DNA of 64,000 nt, taken from contig JAVTLE010000004.1 in assembly GCA_033439295.1 (NCBI GenBank), positions 1,550,012 to 1,614,011 on the forward strand. Reading direction: 5' to 3'. Position 1 is the stretch's first letter. Each line of letters begins with the position of its first letter. Position numbers and translations under genes: made by a program. Positions 45,601-57,500 of this stretch are shown here, piece after piece. Under the pieces are notes generated by a model. It was not told the origin of the DNA. It worked only from the letters and a program-made list of their open reading frames with translations, and did no database searches. The DNA comes from Deuterostichococcus epilithicus (lineage: Eukaryota > Chlorophyta > Trebouxiophyceae > Prasiolales > Stichococcaceae).

Positions 45601-48600
45601 TGCTGGGCAAGTGCGGCCACGGCGGCGGGCGGCGGCCGCCGGCGCCACCGGACGCGCCGGTGGACGCGGTCACCGCCCCCGCCCGTGACCCGCGCCGCCG
45701 GGCGCCCATCCTCATCCTGTGCCCGGGTTCCGTCATATCCAACTGGCAGCGCGAGTTCGTGACCTGGGGTGAGGCGCCTACCTGTGCTGCGCTGCCTGAA
45801 CGGAGCACTATGTCGAAGATGGGGTCTCGGCGATAGTTGCATCTACATCACGCAGCGGAAAACATATGTGCAGAGGCTGCGGGGCGCAGTCGGGCTAGCG
45901 ACCTGTTTTGCATCGACAGCTCGTTGCACACCTGGTGTGGAGAGCTGGTCTTCAGAGGATTTCAATGGCTGCTTACTTCATTGGCTGCTCCGCCGCAGGG
46001 AGCTTTGCGGTGGTCAAGGGCCATGGCGCCTCAAAGGGCTCGGCGCTGCTGGCGGTGGCACGCGGCGATGCCGAGGTGCAGTGTCCACTTCCCCGCATGC
46101 TCCTGCAGAACGACACTCATGTTCAGGTGCATCTTGGTGAAGCTGCCACCATGAGGCCCCTTCCTGCCTCGTGGCATCTGTCTGGATCAGCAGTCACTGT
46201 GTGTGCAGAGCACTGCCTGTGCTCTGGAGGCTGTGACGGCGGCTCTCAGCCCGCACCAGCATCGCCATTTTTGCAGCGGCGGATGGGCTGAGGAGCAGCG
46301 GGAGGCCTCCTGCTGGCCGATTTCGCAAATCCGGCCAGATGCTTCATCGTGGCTCCATCGCCGCAGTTTCCAATTCCTGCTGTGCAGCCCTTGGTAACCA
46401 TGAATGGCATGTAGCATGACAGCGTGGATGGCAGGTGCCATGCTGGCGGCTTCTTGTTCTTGTTCGAGGCTTGATCCGCTGCGGCGCATTTCCTGGCCAC
46501 GATGCACAAGGCCTTCCGCAACTCGCTGAACGCCCTGTGCTGGCGCCACCATGGCACGTCCTGTCACTGCCGCACGGAAGCATCAGATCTCCTACTGGTG
46601 ATATTCATATACATCCGTACTGATTATGCTTGTTTTTGCAGGTCCTGGTCACCACCTACGACACCATCCGCACCTCCCTGGACGAGATGCTGGATATCCT
46701 ATGTATATCAGCACAATAAAATAATAATAGTAAATAAATTCATTCTTGCAGGTCCTGATCACCACCTACGACACCTTCCGCACCTCCCTGGACGAGATGC
46801 TGGACATCCCGTGGCACATTGCGATCCTCGATGAGGCGCACAAGATCAAGAGGTCGACGACGCAGATCACGGTGGCCGTCTCGCAGCTCAAGACCTGCTT
46901 CAGGCGGGCGCTCCTATTCTCAGCTCGTGTGGCTCCCTGGCTCCCTGGCGCTGCCCTGCTGCTGCCCCAGGGCTGCCGGGGGCTGTGCACGGCAGCGGTT
47001 GTATAGGCGCACACCTGTTACATGCGCATTGCGCTCGCAACTCGTCGTTGGAGCGTGCACCATCAGAGGCTGCGTGGCATTTGATTATACACTCCTCCTC
47101 CGGATGTTCGTGACAAGCCGTGTGTATCCACCCGCAGATACGGCCTGACGGGCACAGCAATGCAGAACCAGCACGAGGAGTTCTGGTGTGTCTTCTTTCC
47201 AGCAGGGGAGCTCACCCCTGTTTGGTCCTCGTCTCCTGCTTGTCTGACTTCCAACCTCTGCTTGACCGTCATGCCCGTCGCTCGTCATGTGTATGCCAGC
47301 TGCCGCCACCACACGAGCGCAACGGCTGCTCTGTAGCTTCCTCCTACAGAATGTTGAGTATGCATGTGCTCGACACGTCCTGCTCGAGCGTCGCCCCCAG
47401 AGCCGCGCGGCGGTGTCTCCATGTTGCAGGACGCTGATGAGACCTGGTCCAGCTTCGGCTGCTTCGGGAGCTGTCGCCACCGCAATAACACCAAACAAAG
47501 AAACAACCAAACGGCAAGGTGTCTTCCTGGCTGCAGGACGCTGATGGATTGGGCAAACCCCGGCTGCTTCGGGCTGCTGTCGGCCTACAAGAAGGAGTTC
47601 GCGAAGCCGATGAAGATGGCACAGTCCAAAGATGCTTCGCCGGAGGAGCTGCTGGCGGTGAGGATGGGAACTCGTTGAATGTGCGATGTGGTATATCTGG
47701 AAAATGTCTGAAATGGGTGCCACACCGCCAGCTGGACAGCGTTCAAGGCCACTCGCTAAGCCATCTGGGAAGCGGGGTTCGGATCGCAATCTGGAATGGT
47801 GGGATTTGGGCATCAATTCCCCCAAACAGTTGATGGCATGTCCAAGGCATGTCTCGTGCGTTGGGACTCCTTGAAACCTGGCACAGACACACAAGTGTTG
47901 GCACAAGGCGGCCGGGCGCCCGCAGCAGCATCGCCTCTGTGCTCACGCTAGGCCTGGGGCTTAACGCAACAGCTCGTCGCTGAGTTCTGCCGCTCGCCAC
48001 TGCTCCGATCACCGTCCGATGCCCAGTGAACCGGCGCAGGTCCGCCACAATGCAGTGGTGGTCCGCCCCCGCGCCGCCGCGCAAGGAGCCCCTCATCCGC
48101 TGCAGGTCTCTGGCCCGAGCACTGTGCTCGAATGCCCACCCTCGCTGCAGGGCAAGGAGGGGCGCAGGAAGGCGGTTCCTGCGCCCGGATGACATCATCT
48201 CCTGCCGCCCCGCTGCGGCGCTCACCACGTGTCTGTCGCGCTGTTGGCCACAGGGTGGGGAGGCGCAGGACAAGCACACCGCGATCCGCAACCGGTTCAT
48301 GCTGCGCCGCGAGAAGAGCCTCATCAGGCACCAGCTGCCGCTCAAGACGGACCAGGTCGTCTTCTGCGAGCTGTCCGCGCTGCAGGCGCGCGCCTACAGG
48401 TGAAGCTCCGCCCAGGAACGTCGCGACGGTTTTGGCTTGTCTTTGTTGTGTATGAGAGGCAGCTGGCTGTCCTCTTGCATTTCTCATCCACACGACGCGC
48501 ACCCGGCTGGCTGGCCGTCCTATCCCATGTTTTGCTTTCTGGGGTTGTGTGCCTGCCGTTGCTGGCATGCGCGGTGCTGCCGACAGCCCGGAGATCACCA

Positions 48601-51600
48601 AGACCAGCGTGCTGCAAGCTCTTGTGTGTGTTTGCTGGCGGATGGGCATGATGCAGCGCTCTGCGCAATTTATCACTTCAGATGGCTTCATAGCATTGGT
48701 TTCAGGGCCTGGTGGGTTTTCAGGCTTCAAGTGGGCGCCTCTGTGGCATGCTGCATGCGCACATTCGACTCCCCCGCCTTCGTGTACATCATGTCCACCA
48801 GCCCTAGAATCCGGACTTCTCCTTTCCGTAGCAAACCACGACTGGTGTGCTGCAGGCGCACCCTGGACTCGCCCGACTTTGTGTACATCATGTCCGGCAA
48901 GCCCTGCCACTGCGGCAGCGGGCGGAGAGGCTCCGAGTGCCACTATGCCGGCATGGAGGTGCGCACAGCCTCATGCCTCATGCCTCATGCTTCGTTCAGC
49001 TCTTTGTCACGACCAACAACGGCGCTGCCGCTCGCATCAGCTGGGTGGTGAGCGGCACGGCTGAAGGGGGTCGCCGCGCTGTGTGCTGACCTTGTTTCGT
49101 TCCAGACGAGGCTGCATGCCAGCGGACGCTGCTGGTGGGTAACATGACACAACAGGTGCATTTCTAATTATATGGAAAGTTTTATCTATAAAGGGCACTG
49201 CCGACGACCGGGAGGACACGTGCACGCTGTGGCGCCACTACCACATGTGCGACTGCCCCGATCCGGCAACGACCACCAACCCGAAGGCGCGTCCCGAACC
49301 GAGCGCTCCAACGCCTCACGCCGCTGCCGTTGCCCGGCAGGGGACATGGAAGAGAAGCGGCACCGGCGACCGCAGTGCCTGTGCAGTGGCGTCTGTGCAG
49401 CGGCGCCCGCCTGTGCAGTGGCGCACACCCCTCACAGTGAGTGTGAATGGTGGGGTCAGCATGCTACCTCCTGCGCCATGGCGTCTTGAAACAGAATTCG
49501 CTTGCGCCGCAGGGCTGCAAGTGGCACAAGCCGGACGGCTGCGACGGAAGCACCTCTAGGTGCCCCTGGTGCCTGGTCATGCCCGCGCTCGTGGTGCTGC
49601 GCAAGATCTCTAACCACCTGGAGCTCGTCAAGGGTGCGGCTCACACACATTCGGCACATATTCGGCCACACAGCCCCGGGAGCGTCCGGACGTGTCGGCA
49701 GCGGATGTGTGTGATGTTTGCGCCGTGGCTCAGCGACTCTAGCGGCTTTGGCGGCTCCTGTCTGCGCTCCTCGTCTCTGCAACACAGCCCGGTGTTTGAG
49801 ACACAGAGGGCCGCTGCCCGGCGCGCAGCAGGCTCGGCCATGCAGAGGGTGGACCCGTGGGGGACTTGCGAAAGCAACAGAGCCACTCTGGGGTTTGGCT
49901 TGGGCTGTGTGACGCAGGCGCTCCTCCCTGCTGCGTTCAACCCTGCTGAGTTCCACCCTTCTGACGCTCAACTTCCGCTCAAATGCACCTCAACCGCGCG
50001 GCTACAGGGGAGCTGAGAGGGCGGGCAGGCGCAGGGTTTTCTATCCTTGACAAGCACCCGCAGCGCCACTGGCGCATAGTGTTCACTGTTGATGCATCGC
50101 GCACCTTCTCTGACCTGCAGCGGACCCGGCCATAGAGAAGGCGGACTGGCGGAAGTACCAGCGCCACTCCGAGGTGGCGCGCCTGGTGCTGGGCCCGGAC
50201 GCAGCGCAGCTGGGTGGGTGACTGTTTCTCCTTCGGCTGTGCAGCACCACTGGCTGCCAGTCTGGAGCATGTGTGCGATGTGCGTTGGCTCTGCTGCACG
50301 GCGGGCGAGTTCTGACGTCCGCAACGAGTCCCCTGCGCTGCAGGCGGCACCGACTTGGACCCGCGCTTCCTGCGCAACATGGACACCGGCGACTGCGGCA
50401 AGCTGCAGGTGCTGGAAGGGCTGCTGGCGCTGTGGGCATCCCAGCGCGACAAGGTGGGCGGTGTTGGAAAAATTATACTCTTCATTTTCAGAATATACAA
50501 GGAAGAGCGGTTCCCTGCTCGAGGTTTGCATAGAGAAGGTTTGCTTGGGGAACACGCTCCCAGGCCGAGCCCACTTGATCACCTAGGGCGGCCGGAATGG
50601 CAGCCGCTCATCGCCTGTGGCACACGGCGGGCACCCTCAGCTTTGCCTCTGCAGACGGCATCGCCATGTTGGGGGCATGCACTGACGAGGCAGCAGGTGT
50701 GAGCGGGCCCGCCACCGCGGCGAGCCTCCCGATGCGCCACAGCTGTGAGAGCGCGCCGGCGGGTCGTCTGCTCCGAGCTGTCTGCCAATTTGACAAGCCC
50801 CGCCGCCGGTCGTGTCTCGGGTGATTTCCTCAGTATCAAAGGCCGCCGCCGCCGCCTGCGGCCTCATCCCACAGCACCAAGCGGCATGCCCTGCCGCCGG
50901 ACCTGATCAGCGACCGGTACTGTGCCATGCAGGTGCTGGTGTTCAGCCACTCGGTGCGCATGCTGGCGCTGGTGCGCGCGACCGTCATCAGCCACGGCTG
51001 GGCCCACGAGTACCTGGACGGCTCCACGCCGCAGGCACGCTTTTAGATCACTTGATCCAAATCAACTTGGTCAATTTCATCTTGATTCCTGTCATCCTTT
51101 TTTCTCACCTTGCCGGCGCCTGGGTTCCTCATCAGCCCGGATGGCTCCACGCCGCGGTCATCCAATTCTTGTTCCTGTTGGTTGTTTTGTCCGATTAGCT
51201 TCCAGCGTCTGCATGTTCAATATGCCACGGCTGGACCCACGAGCACCTGGACGGCTCCTGGCCGCCGGCGCGCTTCTCATCCCCATTTCTTCCACTTTCC
51301 TTGGCTTCCCTTGCTTTGCGTCCGTGTTGGTGTTTTGTGTCCACATCGCTCGGTTGCTTGTCATTGTTCGCTGCTCATGGTCTGTGCTGCAAGGGACGGG
51401 ACTGCATTTGAATCAGGATCAGCGGGCGCAGCGGGCTCTGGGCGGCGGGCAGTTCTTGGAGTCCTGGCATCAAGCCACCTCCTGATCGAATCAGGCTGGC
51501 CTGGCGCCTTGGTACAGGGGCGATTTTGGTCACTTGCTTCAATCTGCACAGCTTCTGCGCGCCCAGCCGGTTTCAACGCCGGCGCCGGTTCCCGCCTGCA

Positions 51601-54600
51601 GGTGGAGCGACAGGTCAAGGTGGACAGCTTCAACGACACGCCGTCCACGTTCGTGTTCCTCATCAGCACCCGCGCCGGCGGCCTAGGCCTCAACCTCACC
51701 TCTGCCAACAAGTGCGCTCGCCCTGGCACAGCTAATGTTTCGCTTTCAGTTGCGAGCATGCCAAGCGAGGCTCGTCGCCCTGAGCACTTAGCTTGCCTCA
51801 ATCCGGAGGGCTGCAGCCGCCATATTCCTAAGACCTTTGCGATCTGCGGGTCGAGCCGCGGGTGTTTCATGCCGTGTGCAAATGTGTCAGCTGCTCCGCG
51901 TGCACGCACCGTGAACCTCAAGATTTCACGTCTGAGCTTCCTTCCCAACCTGCTGCAGGGTGGTCATCGTGGACCCGTCCTACAACCCTGCCGACGACCT
52001 GCAGGTCTGCCTCTGATATGCAGGTTGCGTCTGATCCTGATTCCGACGATTGTGCGCCCCTCAAGGGCGCAGCGGCAGCAGCTTGCATCCCATCTCCTGC
52101 CGAACTTCCGGATGGGATGCCATGCAGCGCCGCAACCGGCTGGCGCCACCGTTCTGCACCCCCTCGTCATAATTCCCACATGTTGGGGTTGCACACTCTT
52201 TAGGGTTTAGGGATTCCGATGCGCTGCCTGCACAGGCGATGGACCGGGCATTCCGCATCGGGCAGCGCCGCAATGTGAATGTGTACCGCCTTGTCGCCAC
52301 CGGCACCGTGGAGGAGCCCATCTACAGCCGACAGGTGCGCAGATCTCATTCATATAACACACCCCGGCACGAGACTGGCTGTGGCTGAGCCTCGGCCCTG
52401 GCGGCCGCCGGTTTTGGGGAGCCATTTGCAGCTGCCAGATGACGTAATGGCGCCGGCACTGCTGGAACTCCAATCAACTGTTGCACAGCATCAGCCTCGC
52501 GCATTGGCTGTGGTCTTAGCGCCAGACTGGCTGCAGTCTGTTGTAAATTGATGCAGCCCGCCAGCTGTGCCGCATCCCACTTCTACGGACCTGCATCCGC
52601 CTTGCAAGTGGATGGACTGCCATGCCGGCATTTCTCCATGAAACACTGTGCATTACGCTGCTCGTGACAGAGCTTCTCTGTTCGCCCCTGCAGATCTACA
52701 AGCAGCAGCAGACGGCAACAGCGACGGAGGGGAAAGATCAGAAACGCTACTTCCAGGGTGAGCACACTTCCTCCGAGCTCATTCACTCACAAGCTCCCCG
52801 AATGATACTACTGTACTACTGGCGCCGCATGCTCGCTTATGTGAGGACCGAGTATGATGCTTCGGAAGGCTAAGCCATAGATGTGCTTCTACATCGGCTT
52901 CGGAGAGTGCAAGCATAGAAGCACAGAGCAGGCTCTGCTGCACACCTGGCCATGCGAAGGTGAGTATGTTCCGCAGTGCCTGCACCGTCGCAGTATGTAG
53001 GTGCCAGGTGGCAAGCTCAGAGCTGGGGAACGTAGCACCAGCTGCCATGGTGCGGCAGGATGCACACTCATTAAAACGAAAATTGAAATGCGCCTGCGTT
53101 GTGCACCGCAGGCGTGCACAAGGTGAAGGTTGTTTTGAAGTTTCAACAAAATTCAAGTTACAGGGACGGGAACGCAGGCTGTGGGGCCTGGCCAACAGTG
53201 GTGAAATGCTTAGCGCATCCCTCTGCGGGAAGTCGCACCCAACCCTCTTGACGTCTCGACATCTGTATCCATCCTTTGCGTCCGCAGGCGTGCAGACGGT
53301 GAAGGGGCTGGAGAGGGAGCTGTGAGCACTCTCCTATAGTGGTGAACCCCTTAGAGCACCTCCGACGAAAGTTATATCATGACACGTGTCTCCATCCTTC
53401 GCCACCCCCGCAGGCGTGCAGAAGGTGAAGGGGCGCGAGGGGGAGCTGTGGGGGCTGTCCAACCTATTCGCATTCACTGGGGACCGCATCAAAACCCTGG
53501 ACGTGCTGGACGCCTACCCGCAGCAGGTGGGACTTTCTGCTCCGAAGTCGAGGGTTGTTTCTTTGAAACCTGAGCTGGGTGTTGTGGGGTGGGGCGTGGT
53601 CTTGCATTGGTGGCGGGCCTTTGAGCCCCCGGCCTGCGCTGGGAATGGAGCGAGGCATGAGTGCACGACCTACCCAGGAATGCATGATGCGGCCGGGTGT
53701 GCATGTGTGGCGCAGCGGCGTACCTGTGCAGATTTGATGCTTTGTCACAGCTGATTCGCTGGAGCTGTGGCGTGGTCAGCATTTTTCACTACATGACACG
53801 CGCTGCATCATCGTTATGCGAGGAGTGCGTCTCGCCGCAGGCGCAGGAGGCAGTGAGGCGCCACATCGAGGACTCCCCAGAGGTTTCATCAGAAGCGCTT
53901 CAGTGGGAGTGTCGTAGGCTTCGTTTCATGCAGGACTCTTGTCGTTCATAAAGGGACTCATCCGAGGAACTGCTGGCTTCAGGCGGAGCGCAGGCGCTAC
54001 CACATTGAGGACTACCAGCCGCCGGAAGAAGCGGAAGCAGAGGAGGAGGGGGATAGGGCCGAGCATGCTCAGGATGCCGCCAGCGCCGCCGGCGTCGGCG
54101 TCGCCCAATCGCAGGCGCGCTGCTGACCTGATGTGAAACACATGGTGTCCGACAGCACCAGCGAGTCTGGCGCATTTCCGGCTCTGTACCGGCCCGGCTT
54201 CTCCTTGAACTGGCTTGCCACGCAGCCCGCTTGTGCCACAGACGGCGACCGACTCCGATGACGAGGGCGCCGGCGTTGGCGCCCTGGCGGAGCAGCTACT
54301 CAAGGCGGAGGAGAGCCGCGAGGAGCAGCGCCGCGAAAGTGAGGAGGCAGATGCCATGGAGGAAGCAGGGGAAGGCGAGGAAGCAGCAGAAGGCGCGCCG
54401 CTGGACGCAGATGCCGCCATGGAGCTAGCCACCCTGGAGGTGGGTACTCATCAGTCGGAAATCGCCTGTGTCAAACCTTGTCTGCAAGTGCATGCGTTGC
54501 TGCGGGCGCATACAATGCTTTGAGGCGCTTGTGCTGTGCAGCTCCACCACAACCTGCCTGTGCATCGAGTTTTCTGCAACCGGGTGCTCGGGAGCCGGAC

Positions 54601-55467
54601 GGGAATCTCTTGGGAAAGCAATGTCGCAGAGGTGGAGCAGAGGCACCAAGTGCGAATGCAGACATGGCAGTGTCGGGTCTGTGCCCAGTCCCTCAGGTGC
54701 GACCGGGTTTACAATGTCTGCGACACAGGCGGCCGGCGTAATGGGCATCCGCTCTCACAGCGGCCTGATGGGCTCTTCAGCCGCGGAGGCTGCGCGCGTA
54801 CGGCGGGCACGGGCTGCCGCCGCCGCGGAGCGCCGGGCAAGGGTGGCGGCCGCCGCCGGCGCCAGCGGCGGTGCACGCTTTGACTTGTCGATTCGGCAGC
54901 TTTGCTGCTCTGTGAATATATGTGCTCTCTGCTGATGTGACCATGAGAGGCTTGCTTGGGACACCAGACGAGCTGCCATGAGGAGCAGGACCAGCCTGTG
55001 GGCATCCACCGACTATAACAACCGCGACCGCACTTCGACTGGCCTGCGAGCTTGCTTCGGTAATTGCACCCTGCTCATGTTTGCATGGCGCTGTTCCTGC
55101 TGAATGGCCAGGTGCCGGTTCGGGCGATGCCGATGCGGGCGGTGATGCTGCCATGTCTGACGGCGACAGCGACATCGCGGCGCGTGGCGGCGGCATCTGG
55201 GCCGGGCCGCGCCGTGGCTGTGCGCCGCCGTCGACGCACGAGGCCCTGGATGACGACCGGCAGTGGCTGCCGCCCAACCGCAACGGCGGCTGCGGCGCCG
55301 TCATGTTGACGGCGCTGGAGTCGCTGGCGTCCTGGCAGGGCGTCTCCGTGCCAGCCATGGCGGAGCGGCTGCTCCAGCTGGAGGCGGAGGATGAGCGGCG
55401 GCCAGCGGACCAGGAGTCGGCCATTTTGACGCTGCAGCTGCACTACACGAATGCGCACCGCTCCTAG
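42606..55467 (+). CDS. ERCC6L2: SNF2-family DNA-dependent ATPase, ERCC6L2/CHR9 type
   Basis: About 27 exons encode roughly 1,270 residues. Exons 1-3 (42606-42926, 43076-43172, 43627-44099) are disordered, with a basic patch (SPKKRKAP). The ATPase core starts with [15 protein letters not shown] (44438-44667). Motif [16 protein letters not shown] is split across 45029-45071 and 45558-45768; motif [10 protein letters not shown] is in 46752-46903, motif [11 protein letters not shown] in 47138-47185, and lobe 2 has [11 protein letters not shown] (50933-51034), [11 protein letters not shown] (51602-51711) and [14 protein letters not shown] (52236-52334). The Cys cluster CHCGSG...CPWC (48856-49633) and YKQQQT...[24 protein letters not shown] are diagnostic of Arabidopsis CHR9/SWI2 and animal ERCC6L2, linked to DNA repair and double-strand-break end handling. 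Phases agree for all joins except the exon at 49194, whose donor is unresolved. The acidic C-terminal tail ends at 55467 after a globular-looking segment. Confidence 0.92.
44728..44769 (+). repeat. Ghost copy of the 3' edge of helicase exon 44438-44667
   Basis: Reads [14 protein letters not shown] where the real exon ends [14 protein letters not shown]. It lies about 60 bp downstream of the real donor and is too diverged to splice as a clean replacement. Confidence 0.65.
45074..45156 (+). repeat. Two-copy 41-bp tandem repeat next to a helicase donor
   Basis: Two units start GCGCGTCTGCTGCCC, at 45074 and 45115, and share AGACTGATG and TGCA. The first begins two bases after the donor of exon 45029-45071. 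Confidence 0.7.
45401..45459 (+). repeat. Ghost copy of the Walker A exon 5' edge
   Basis: Translates as [16 protein letters not shown] against [16 protein letters not shown] of the real exon (45558). It keeps its own CCCCCAG acceptor. The Gly to Cys change in the P-loop would be expected to damage ATP binding if it were spliced in. Confidence 0.75.
46634..46699 (+). repeat. Near-identical duplicate of helicase exon 46752-46903 (5' part with acceptor)
   Basis: 66 bp offset by 110 bp from 46744-46809, with only about three or four substitutions including the TTGCAG acceptor. It encodes [19 protein letters not shown], then runs into a TAA within seven codons, whereas the real exon continues to the DEAH box. 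Confidence 0.92.
47421..47477 (+). repeat. Ghost copy of the 5' edge of helicase exon 47537-47657
   Basis: Shares TTGCAGGACGCTGATG and GGCTGCTTCGGG with the real exon edge at 47531-47585, 110 bp upstream. Frame is not maintained throughout. Confidence 0.75.
48750..48806 (+). repeat. Ghost copy of the 5' edge of helicase exon 48856-48958
   Basis: Reads [17 protein letters not shown] where the real exon reads [17 protein letters not shown]. The acceptor CAG has become CATG, so it is probably not usable. Confidence 0.75.
51232..51285 (+). repeat. Ghost copy of the 3' edge of helicase exon 50933-51034
   Basis: Resembles the exon end encoding [13 protein letters not shown]; the copy reads [14 protein letters not shown] weaker fragment lies at about 51117-51160. 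Both are downstream of the real exon. Confidence 0.65.
52199..52212. repeat. Telomere-like TTTAGGGTTTAGGG motif at a helicase acceptor
   Basis: Two exact TTTAGGG units, 24 bp upstream of the 3' splice site of exon 52236-52334. Confidence 0.75.
53108..53325 (+). repeat. Two ghost copies of the 5' edge of helicase exon 53414-53526
   Basis: Copies at about 53108-53190 and 53285-53322 both start GCAGGCGTGCA like the real exon. They retain GVHKVKV and [12 protein letters not shown] against [12 protein letters not shown]. The nearer copy is followed at once by a TGA. Confidence 0.75.
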
Positions 55468-56099
55468 GCGTTGTTCGGGTGGAGCTAATCCTCTTTGGCA
55501 CCTCGCAGTGTCGGCTCACATGGAACGCTCGGTTTTGTTGCAAACTCTGACATGTCCTGCCGCAATTATGCTTTGTGATGCACCGCCAGACGGTGCCAGT
55601 AGACTGCCAATTTTCAAGGGGCGCCATTGTATCAAGGACACATTAAGTCACAAGTCCGCTGGCAAATGTCAGCACTGCCGAGGTGCTAGGAATCCTGCGC
55701 CGCCGTGCCTCGTCTACATCTGAGCACTGGATCTTGAGCTGCGAGATATTCTAGAATGTATTTGCTAGCAAATCCGAAGTGCGGCGGTGTTGCTCCGCAT
55801 CAGTGCGTGTGGGAGTTCATATCTTGGTAGACCCAACTGCCGCACGGCTGTTTGCACAGGGCGGCAGCTTGCAGCTGGTCGTACGGGCATTGCCTGTCCG
55901 TCACCCTTGCCAGCGCCACTTCATCTTTCCCCAAAAGAGCCTGATTGGGGATCAGTCTTGATGTATGTGGTGTAAACATCTCTCTCTCTCTCTCATGCTG
56001 GCGACAAGACTGTGGTGTCGCACATGGCCTGGCACGTGGTCCCACACAAGTGCCGAATGACTGCTTCCGCTACTCGAAACCTTCGCAGGGCGCCAGTCG
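55468..56099. other. Convergent intergenic region
   Basis: 632 bp between the ERCC6L2 stop (+) and the stop of the 121-residue gene (-). It contains a TGTAA at about 55971 and a CT microsatellite at 55979-55994. No coding signal. Confidence 0.45.
55979..55994. repeat. (TC)8 microsatellite
   Basis: Sixteen bases of uninterrupted TC repeats in the convergent spacer. Confidence 0.9.
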
Positions 56100-56831
56100 T
56101 CATTGTTGCAGCAGTCGGTCCAGCAGCTTGGCCGTCACACGCCGATCCACTGCACAGAAGAGAGCACAGACATTTTAGCACCAGTCCACTCGGGAAAGCC
56201 ATGCTCACAGGCGGGTGATGCATGAAATGCACAAGTCTGCAAAACCGGGCGCAAATGCAGCAATGCAAAGGCGTTTGCACCTTCCAGGGCGTCCACCCTA
56301 CTGGTGAGGCCAGTGACCACAGTCTCCAGCCGTGCTACCTGCGCTGCTAGCCTCGCAGTAGATCTGCCGCCTGCCGCATCATGCTGTGCCACTGCCGCTG
56401 GCTTTGCAACCTGCATGACATCCGCGCACGCAGCCGCAATTGACAGAGCCAGGCAAGGGCTGGTGTGCTGCCACGGCGACCAACATCCAAAGGCGCATAT
56501 GATTCGTAGCGCATGCCACAGCAGCGGCGGCCTCAGCGTCACGCACCTCAATGTTGGGCGAGTGCAGACTGTTGGCTGCCAACCGAGGCCCAGCGTCCCG
56601 GGAGGGCTTCGGAAGGACAGCCTGAGCGTTGCAAACGAAGTTGCGAGTTCCGCAGAAAGTGCCTGGCGAAGCTGCGTCATTGTAACTGCTCCCTCAAACC
56701 AGCGGTCGCTGGGAGCCCACCTGAAACGCCAGGACCATTGCCAGGCACACGACCAGCATGCCGCCGGCCTTCAGCAGCTCGCTTTTGGCAAAGCTCGTCC
56801 GCCTGTTCGAGGGCGTTGGCGCGAAAGCCAT
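56100..56831 (-). CDS. Small single-pass membrane protein with coiled coil, unknown function
   Basis: Four in-phase exons (56721-56831, 56547-56621, 56281-56410, 56100-56149) encode 121 residues. The N-terminus MAFAPTPSNRRTSFAKSE is basic and is followed by one hydrophobic anchor, GGMLVVCLAMVLAF, so the bulk is probably luminal (type II). After a 25-residue linker comes a predicted coiled coil (ARLAAQVARLETVVTGLTSR, then DRRVTAKLLDRLLQQ). All phases agree, which supports a real gene, but I do not recognise the family. It is transcribed divergently from GnT-I, which has the same single-anchor type II layout; that resemblance may be coincidence. Confidence 0.6.
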
Positions 56832-57500
56832 TTGCAGGAGGCTATGTGCGCTGCTGTATTTGGTGCTTGCATTAGGTGTCAAAATCGTAGAACCATGCAA
56901 GTCCCATTATTTGGGCTTGAGAGACTGCCAGAAGCCTGTCACAAAGGCTGCAACGTTACCCCTGTAGAATGCGAGCCGAGGTCCGAGATGTGGGGACAGT
57001 GTCAATCTCGAAGCCTGCGATTCTGGGCATAGCAGAGTTGCAAATTAGTAGGTAGAAAGTAGAAAGTACAAGTGAATGACTGGGTGTAGACGCCGTCCTC
57101 ACGTCGCCTCAGGTGCAGCCTTATGTAAGATCTCTGATACACATCTCACCCGCCTGCCCGTTGAACCTTCAATTTCCTGCATCTGCATTTCCACCACAAC
57201 GCCATCCTTTACACGAAACTGGGCACATACAACAGCCTCGAGTCGTTCGCTGCACTGCGTCCACTCTCCCTGTATTGATATATCATTCTGTGTGCGAGGG
57301 ATCTGCACACACACGGTGCTCGATAAACACCTCACGCGGGAGAATTAACAACGCTCAGGGCCTCAAGCTTGCTTAATTTGCTTAGAGAAAGGTGCTGCCG
57401 CCATCGGCACGCTCACGAGACTGGAGCTTGCCATTGGTACCGCCCTGCGCCTGTGGCACACATGCGCTGCTGATGCAGCCTGCCAGCCGGCTCTCAGCGG
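56832..57500. promoter_or_regulatory. Divergent promoter region
   Basis: 669 bp between the 121-residue gene (-) and GnT-I (+). It is AT-richer than the coding DNA, for example at 57040-57080. No defined promoter motif was identified. Confidence 0.45.
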
